Assembly: GCA_913020275.1 (NCBI GenBank)
Contig: CAJWBV010000015.1
Location: 1 to 10,051, forward strand
From: an uncultured Rhodobiaceae bacterium
GTDB taxonomy: Bacteria; Pseudomonadota; Alphaproteobacteria; RS24
Reading direction: 5' to 3'
Length of the DNA: 10,051 nucleotides
Positions within the stretch are counted from its first letter, which is position 1. Each line of letters opens with the position of its first letter. The notes below the pieces were generated by a model, which did not search any database, was not told the origin of the DNA, and was given only the letters and a program-made list of their open reading frames with translations. Both the position numbers and the translations under genes were made by a program. Below are positions 6,274 through 10,051 of the stretch, in pieces.

Positions 6274-8193
6274 TTAAGATGCTTTTTGGTCGTCGGCGTC
6301 GTCTTCGGGGACCTCTTCGAAATCGGCATCGACGATGTTCTCCTCGTCTTGGGCATCGGCCTCGGCGGCAGCTTCACCGGCGGCTTCCTGTTGTGCCTTG
6401 TAAACCGCTTCGCCAATTTTCATGGCAGCCTGGGTAAGAGCTTGGGCCTTGGCTTCAATCTCGGCCTTGTCGTCGTCTTCAAGTGCTGTGCGCAACTCGG
6501 CGATGGCGGCCTCGGCGGCCTCGCGATCCTCGGCCTCCACAGTGTCTTCGTTTTCGGAAATTGATTTTTCCGTCGCGTGGATCAGGCTTTCGGCATTATT
6601 GCGCACCTCGACAGATTCGCGACGCTCCTTGTCGGCCTCGGCATTGGCCTCGGCATCCTTGACCATCTGCTCAATGTCATCATCGGACAGCCCGCCCGAC
6701 GCCTCAATGCGAATGGCCTGTTCCTTGCCGGTCGCCTTGTCGGTCGCCGAAACATTGACAATGCCATTGGCATCAATGTCGAAGGCAACTTCGATTTGCG
6801 GCACACCGCGCGGCGCGGGCGGCAGGCCTTCAAGGTTGAACTGCCCGAGATTTTTATTGTCGGCGGCCATTTCGCGCTCGCCCTGACACACGCTGATGGT
6901 CACGGCGGACTGGTTGTCATCGGCGGTGGAAAAAACTTGCGACTTTTTGGTCGGAATGGTCGTGTTGCGGTCAATCAAACGGGTGAAAACACCGCCCAGC
7001 GTTTCAATGCCAAGCGACAGGGGCGTCACGTCCAGCAACAACACATCCTTGACGTCGCCCTGCAGAACACCGGCCTGAATTGCGGCACCCATGGCGACCA
7101 CTTCATCGGGGTTCACGCTCATATTCGGCTCCTTGCCGAATACTTGTTTCACAAAATCACGAATGCGCGGCATGCGCGTCTGCCCGCCAACCAGAACGAT
7201 CTCGTCAATTTCGCTGGCCGCCATGCCGGCATCTTTCATCGCATCTTCGCAGGCTTTGCGCGTGCGTTGCACCAGCTCTTCCACCATTGCCTCAAACGCT
7301 GCGCGCGTCAGCTTGAGATTCAAATGTTTCGGGCCCGACGCATCGGCTGTGATAAAGGGCAGGTTCACTTCTGTCTGGCTCGACGAAGACAGTTCAATTT
7401 TGGCCTTTTCGGCGGCCTCTTTCAGGCGCTGAAGCGCCAGCTTGTCGCCACGCAAATCAATGCCGTTTTCCTTTTGAAACTCCTCGGCCAGATGGTCAAC
7501 AAGTGCGATATCGAAGTCTTCGCCGCCCAGGAATGTGTCGCCATTGGTCGATTTGACCTCGAACACGCCGTCGCCAATCTCAAGAATTGACACATCAAAC
7601 GTACCACCGCCCAAATCATAGACCGCGATTGTCTGGCCGTCATTTTTGTCCAGCCCATAGGCCAGCGACGCCGCCGTCGGCTCATTGATAATCCGCAAAA
7701 CCTCAAGGCCGGCAATTTTGCCGGCATCCTTGGTGGCCTGGCGTTGCGCGTCGTTGAAATAGGCGGGCACGGTGATAACGGCCTGCTCGACTTTTTCGCC
7801 AAGATAGCTTTCGGCCGTTTCCTTCATTTTCTGCAAAATGAAGGCGGAAATTTGTGACGGCGAATATTTTTCATCCGCCGCATTGATCCAGGCATCGCCA
7901 TTATCGGCGGCGACAATTTCATACGGCACCATGTCCATGTCTTTTTTGGTGGCCGGATCATTGAATGTGCGCCCGATCAGGCGCTTGATGGCAAACAGTG
8001 TATTGCGTGGATTGGTCACGGCCTGACGTTTGGCCGGTTGTCCGATAAGGCGTTCGTTTTCGTCCGTGAAAGCCACCATGGACGGCGTCGTGCGCGCGCC
8101 TTCTGCATTTTCGATAACTTTAGGCGTGCTGCCATCCATAACCGACACGCATGAATTGGTCGTGCCAAGGTCAATTCCAATTACCTTACCCAT
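6274..8193 (-). CDS. dnaK: Molecular chaperone DnaK (Hsp70)
   Basis: This ATP-driven cytosolic chaperone works with DnaJ and the exchange factor GrpE. The 639-residue protein is full length. Its nucleotide-binding domain has [10 protein letters not shown] (6-15), K70, [10 protein letters not shown] (171-180), [13 protein letters not shown] (191-203) and LVGGQTRMP. The interdomain linker is [13 protein letters not shown]. The substrate-binding beta domain and helical lid follow, and the tail is acidic, ending [21 protein letters not shown] precedes the ATG at normal distance. Transcription probably starts from the promoter at 8284-8312, giving a leader of about 80 bases that contains an interrupted palindrome GCAGTG-T-CACTGC (8244-8256). 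In this locus it is separated from grpE by the oppositely oriented alkB. Confidence 0.99.
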   Translation of the reverse strand: MGKVIGIDLGTTNSCVSVMDGSTPKVIENAEGARTTPSMVAFTDENERLIGQPAKRQAVTNPRNTLFAIKRLIGRTFNDPATKKDMDMVPYEIVAADNGDAWINAADEKYSPSQISAFILQKMKETAESYLGEKVEQAVITVPAYFNDAQRQATKDAGKIAGLEVLRIINEPTAASLAYGLDKNDGQTIAVYDLGGGTFDVSILEIGDGVFEVKSTNGDTFLGGEDFDIALVDHLAEEFQKENGIDLRGDKLALQRLKEAAEKAKIELSSSSQTEVNLPFITADASGPKHLNLKLTRAAFEAMVEELVQRTRKACEDAMKDAGMAASEIDEIVLVGGQTRMPRIRDFVKQVFGKEPNMSVNPDEVVAMGAAIQAGVLQGDVKDVLLLDVTPLSLGIETLGGVFTRLIDRNTTIPTKKSQVFSTADDNQSAVTISVCQGEREMAADNKNLGQFNLEGLPPAPRGVPQIEVAFDIDANGIVNVSATDKATGKEQAIRIEASGGLSDDDIEQMVKDAEANAEADKERRESVEVRNNAESLIHATEKSISENEDTVEAEDREAAEAAIAELRTALEDDDKAEIEAKAQALTQAAMKIGEAVYKAQQEAAGEAAAEADAQDEENIVDADFEEVPEDDADDQKAS

Positions 8194-8243
8194 TTTGCGG
8201 CTCTCCTGCTTATCCTATCACAAACCCGGCTTAAGGGCGGCAT

Positions 8244-8256
8244 GCAGTGTCACTGC
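8244..8256. promoter_or_regulatory. Interrupted palindrome in the dnaK leader
   Basis: GCAGTG (8244-8249) and CACTGC (8251-8256) are perfect reverse complements around one T. The site lies downstream of the probable dnaK transcription start and upstream of alkB, so it could be an operator for either gene or a small leader hairpin. It is not CIRCE: the TTAGCACTC-N9-GAGTGCTAA pattern bound by HrcA is absent from this whole intergenic region. Confidence 0.35.
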
Positions 8257-8283
8257 GCGGCTTTCCAACCCCAGCTAAAAATG

Positions 8284-8312
8284 TATATAGGAATGAGACG
8301 TGGGCGCTGCAA
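8284..8312 (-). promoter_or_regulatory. Probable dnaK promoter, sigma70/sigma32-like
   Basis: Read on the minus strand there is TTGCAG (8312-8307), a 17-bp spacer and TATATA (8289-8284), a good -35/-10 pair for the housekeeping sigma factor. The wider form CTTG...CCTATAT, with 18 bases between the two blocks, also resembles alphaproteobacterial heat-shock (sigma32/RpoH) promoters of the CTTGA-spacer-CYTATNT kind. Either reading fits a chaperone gene. The -35 box ends only five bases before the GGAGG of the divergent alkB, so the two genes share a compact control region. The assignment rests on sequence match only. Confidence 0.5.
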
Positions 8313-8331
8313 GACTGGAGGCACAATATTC

Positions 8332-8991
8332 ATGAGCGCAAGTAAAGTGGCAGATGTGCTGGGTCCGGGCACGTTTTATTATGGCAATTATTGGGATGCG
8401 ACCGCGCAAACCGAAATTTTGGCGGCGCTCGGCCAGATTATCACCGCCGCGCCCCTGTTTGTGCCGCGTATGCCGCGCACCGGCCAGCCATGGTCAATCA
8501 CCATGACCAATGCCGGAAAGCTGGGCTGGGTATCGGATCGCGACGGCTATCGCTATCAGCCGCACCACCCCGAAACCGGCGAAAACTGGCCTAAATTGCC
8601 CGCCGCACTGCTGGCTTTATGGGATGATGTGGCCGGCTATCCGGCACCGCCCGAATGTTGTCTAATTAACTATTACGCCACGCCCAAGGCCAAAATGGGC
8701 CTGCATCAGGACCGCGACGAGCTGGCTTTGGATGCGCCGGTTGTGTCCATTTCGCTGGGCGATACGGCGGTGTTTCGCATGGGCGGGGCAGAGCGGCGCG
8801 GCAAAACCCGATCCATGCGCCTGCACAGCGGCGATGTTTTTGTGTTTGGCGGGCCCGCGCGCCTGAATTTTCACGGCATTGACCGCGTTTTGCACGGGTC
8901 GTCGCAATGCCTGGCGCAGACCCCTCCCTTTGCCCCGGGCGGGCGGGTGAATCTCACCTTGCGGCGCGTTAATCCGCCCGACGCGGATTAA
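8332..8991 (+). CDS. alkB: Alpha-ketoglutarate-dependent DNA/RNA demethylase AlkB
   Basis: The enzyme oxidatively removes alkyl groups from 1-methyladenine and 3-methylcytosine using Fe(II), O2 and 2-oxoglutarate. The ATG at 8332 gives 219 residues, close to E. coli AlkB. GGAGG (8317-8321) ten bases upstream supports this start over the longer frame beginning at 8242. Visible hallmarks are MTNAGKLGWVSDRDGYRY (58-75), CCLINYY (109-115), the iron ligands H125 and D127 in LHQDRDE and the distal ligand H181 in FHGIDRV. The 2-oxoglutarate arginines R205 and R211 are in GGRVNLTLRRV and match R204/R210 of E. coli. It diverges from dnaK and converges on grpE, sitting where many genomes have grpE and dnaK closer together. 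Codon use matches the bacterial neighbours. Confidence 0.96.
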   Translation: MSASKVADVLGPGTFYYGNYWDATAQTEILAALGQIITAAPLFVPRMPRTGQPWSITMTNAGKLGWVSDRDGYRYQPHHPETGENWPKLPAALLALWDDVAGYPAPPECCLINYYATPKAKMGLHQDRDELALDAPVVSISLGDTAVFRMGGAERRGKTRSMRLHSGDVFVFGGPARLNFHGIDRVLHGSSQCLAQTPPFAPGGRVNLTLRRVNPPDAD

Positions 8992-9003
8992 GGCGCTATT
9001 TTT
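8969..9003 (+). terminator. Possible intrinsic terminator after alkB
   Basis: TTAATCCGC (8969-8977) and GCGGATTAA (8983-8991) form a perfect 9-bp stem with the 5-base loop CCGAC, and the alkB stop codon lies in its right arm. Five T's (8999-9003) follow seven bases after the stem, farther than in an ideal intrinsic terminator, so termination may be inefficient. On the other strand no T-run follows the stem, so it would not clearly terminate grpE transcription. Confidence 0.45.
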
Positions 9004-9025
9004 AATAGATTAGTGGTCTTTAATT

Positions 9026-9685
9026 CTATTCATCTTTGGCAATGCCGACTTTGGCTGGACGCAACAGGCGCTCATCCATCATATAGCCGGTTTCAATGAC
9101 CTCGATAATCGTGCCGGCAGGCTGGCCGGTGCCCGGTGCCTCAAACATGGCTTCGTGGATATTCGCGTCAAATTTTTCACCCATGGGTGACACGGGGCTG
9201 ACTTTGTGGCGGCCCATGCTTGCAATCAGGTCGCGTTCGGTCGCGGCAACACCTTCGAGCAGGGATTTTGCGGCATCGGGCAACGTGTCCTGATCCAGCT
9301 CGGCCACGGCGTTGAGCGCACGCTGTAAATTATCGGCAACTCCCAGCATGTCGCGGGCAAAGCTCGCGGCCCCGTATTTGAGGGCCTCGGCCCGGTCGCG
9401 ATCGGCGCGCCGCCGCGTGTTTTCCAATTCGGCGAGTGCCCGCAATAATTGGTCATTGGTCTCGGCAAGGCGGTCTTCAACCGACGGAGCGGCCTCAGCG
9501 TCCTGCCCGTCTTTTTGTTCTGTGGCCGTCTCTGTTTCCGGCGTCTCTGTTTCCGGTGCCTCTATTTCCGGTGCCTCCGCATCGGCCTTTGCCTCTGTTT
9601 GGGCTTGCGCAGCAGTACTGTCAGCCGCCGTGTCGGTCGCTGCGCCCGTTTCTTCCGTGGGTTCGGTTTTTTCATCTTCGGTCAT
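9026..9685 (-). CDS. grpE: Nucleotide exchange factor GrpE
   Basis: GrpE releases ADP from DnaK and so resets the chaperone cycle. The 219-residue protein has a long acidic, low-complexity N-terminal tail (about 1-65, rich in Glu, Thr, Ala and Pro). A coiled-coil stalk follows (about 70-115, including ELENTRRRADRDRAEALKYG). The C-terminal beta domain has the family signature from FDANIHEAMFE through GTIIEVIETGYMMDERLLRPAKVGIA. The tail includes an in-frame 15-bp repeat. AGGAAG precedes the ATG. It follows hrcA by 32 bp and is probably co-transcribed with it from a promoter outside the window. alkB lies between it and dnaK on the opposite strand. Confidence 0.97.
   Translation of the reverse strand: MTEDEKTEPTEETGAATDTAADSTAAQAQTEAKADAEAPEIEAPETETPETETATEQKDGQDAEAAPSVEDRLAETNDQLLRALAELENTRRRADRDRAEALKYGAASFARDMLGVADNLQRALNAVAELDQDTLPDAAKSLLEGVAATERDLIASMGRHKVSPVSPMGEKFDANIHEAMFEAPGTGQPAGTIIEVIETGYMMDERLLRPAKVGIAKDE
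9528..9572. repeat. grpE: Three tandem 15-bp units inside grpE
   Basis: Units 9528-9542, 9543-9557 and 9558-9572 follow the pattern G(T/C)CTCT(G/A)TTTCCGG(C/T), with two to three differences at most. On the coding strand they encode the pentad repeat PEIEA-PETET-PETET in the disordered acidic tail. They are in frame, so gain or loss of units would change only tail length. Confidence 0.85.
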
Positions 9686-9717
9686 GATGTCTTCCTAATC
9701 TGGTTTTGCCCGTGCGG

Positions 9718-10051
9718 TCAACTGAGCAATTTGGTAACCACTTGCGCGGTGTGGTCGACCATTGGAATAAGGCGTGCATAATTGCTGCGCGTCGGCGCGA
9801 TAACGCCCAGAACCCCGACAATATGTGCATCACTGTTGCGGTAGGAACTGATGATCAGCGACGAGCCCGACAGCGAAAACAGCGGCGTTTCCGAGCCGAT
9901 GAAAATACGCACGCCCTCGCTGCCCTCGGCCTCTGACAGGAGGCTTATCAGCTCTTCCTTGCGTTCAAGGTCTTCGAACAGAAGCCGCACGCGCTCAAGG
10001 TCTTCCATTGCGCCAATATTGTTCAGAAGATGTGCCTCGTCGCGCACAATA
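9718..10051 (-). CDS. hrcA: Heat-inducible transcription repressor HrcA, C-terminal part (cut by window edge)
   Basis: HrcA represses chaperone operons by binding CIRCE operators and is stabilised by GroEL. Only about the last 110 residues are present; the frame continues past the right edge, so the N-terminal winged-helix domain is not seen. The visible part has the typical C-terminal sequence: [40 protein letters not shown], then [20 protein letters not shown] and [13 protein letters not shown] at the end. The usual GPTR of this segment reads APTR here. It is upstream of grpE with 32 bp between them, the common hrcA-grpE order. No CIRCE element lies within the window, so its target (probably groESL) is elsewhere. 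Confidence 0.93.
   Translation of the reverse strand, partial: IVRDEAHLLNNIGAMEDLERVRLLFEDLERKEELISLLSEAEGSEGVRIFIGSETPLFSLSGSSLIISSYRNSDAHIVGVLGVIAPTRSNYARLIPMVDHTAQVVTKLLS

Noticed and set aside
3619..8193. Long plus-strand ORFs opposite gpmA, dapB and dnaK (for example 6577-7590)
   Set aside because: They are antisense frames kept open by the codon bias of the GC-rich minus-strand genes. Their translations show no domain and carry the mirrored composition of the real genes.
8194..8331. CIRCE operator for HrcA upstream of dnaK
   Set aside because: There is no TTAGCACTC or GAGTGCTAA half-site. The only palindrome, GCAGTG-T-CACTGC, does not match.
8242..8331. 30-residue N-terminal extension of AlkB from the ATG at 8242
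   Set aside because: GGAGG before the ATG at 8332 and the length of known AlkB proteins favour the shorter start. The extension overlaps the dnaK promoter and leader.

Overview
The window has two parts that do not look like the same genome. From about 3.05 kb to the right edge it is an alphaproteobacterial chromosome segment. It is GC-rich, uses mostly CGC for arginine, has clear Shine-Dalgarno sites and carries the chaperone locus hrcA-grpE / dnaK-dnaJ followed by dapB and gpmA. That order is familiar from Alphaproteobacteria, notably Rhizobiales-like genomes. From base 1 to about 3.05 kb the DNA is AT-richer and sparsely coding. It prefers AGA/AGG arginine codons, lacks Shine-Dalgarno sites before its ORFs, and encodes proteins that resemble those of eukaryotes or large algal DNA viruses.

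Left part: a 30-bp perfect direct repeat (1-30 and 82-111) precedes an unrecognised ORF (199-594, with its frame open back to 91). About 700 bp without a convincing gene follows (595-1288). It holds three copies of a GTCC-N7/8-GAC-N2-TAAACTGC motif, two of them inside plausible folded RNA units, plus a tRNA-like acceptor/T-arm hairpin and a 10-bp inverted repeat. On the minus strand lies a small RING-type zinc-finger protein with two membrane helices (1289-1918). Its upstream region contains inverted, direct and tandem repeats and a 14-bp palindrome. A plus-strand 2-oxoglutarate/Fe(II) oxygenase of the AlkB-like type, resembling giant-virus homologues, runs 2192-3109.

Right part: ogt (3069-3602, O6-alkylguanine repair) converges on a minus-strand run read as dnaK (8193-6274), dnaJ, dapB and gpmA, with gaps of only 21-36 bp. 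alkB (8332-8991, plus) sits between dnaK and grpE. It diverges from dnaK, sharing the intergenic region that holds the probable dnaK promoter, and converges on grpE with a 34-bp gap and a hairpin plus T-run. grpE and the C-terminal part of hrcA, cut by the window edge, close the window.

How the genes work together: DnaK, DnaJ and GrpE form one chaperone cycle and HrcA is the classical repressor of such genes. DapB (lysine/diaminopimelate synthesis) and GpmA (glycolysis) are co-located housekeeping genes. Ogt and AlkB both reverse alkylation damage. The main point to resolve is the seam near 3.03-3.07 kb: assembly chimera, or real insertion of virus-like DNA next to ogt.
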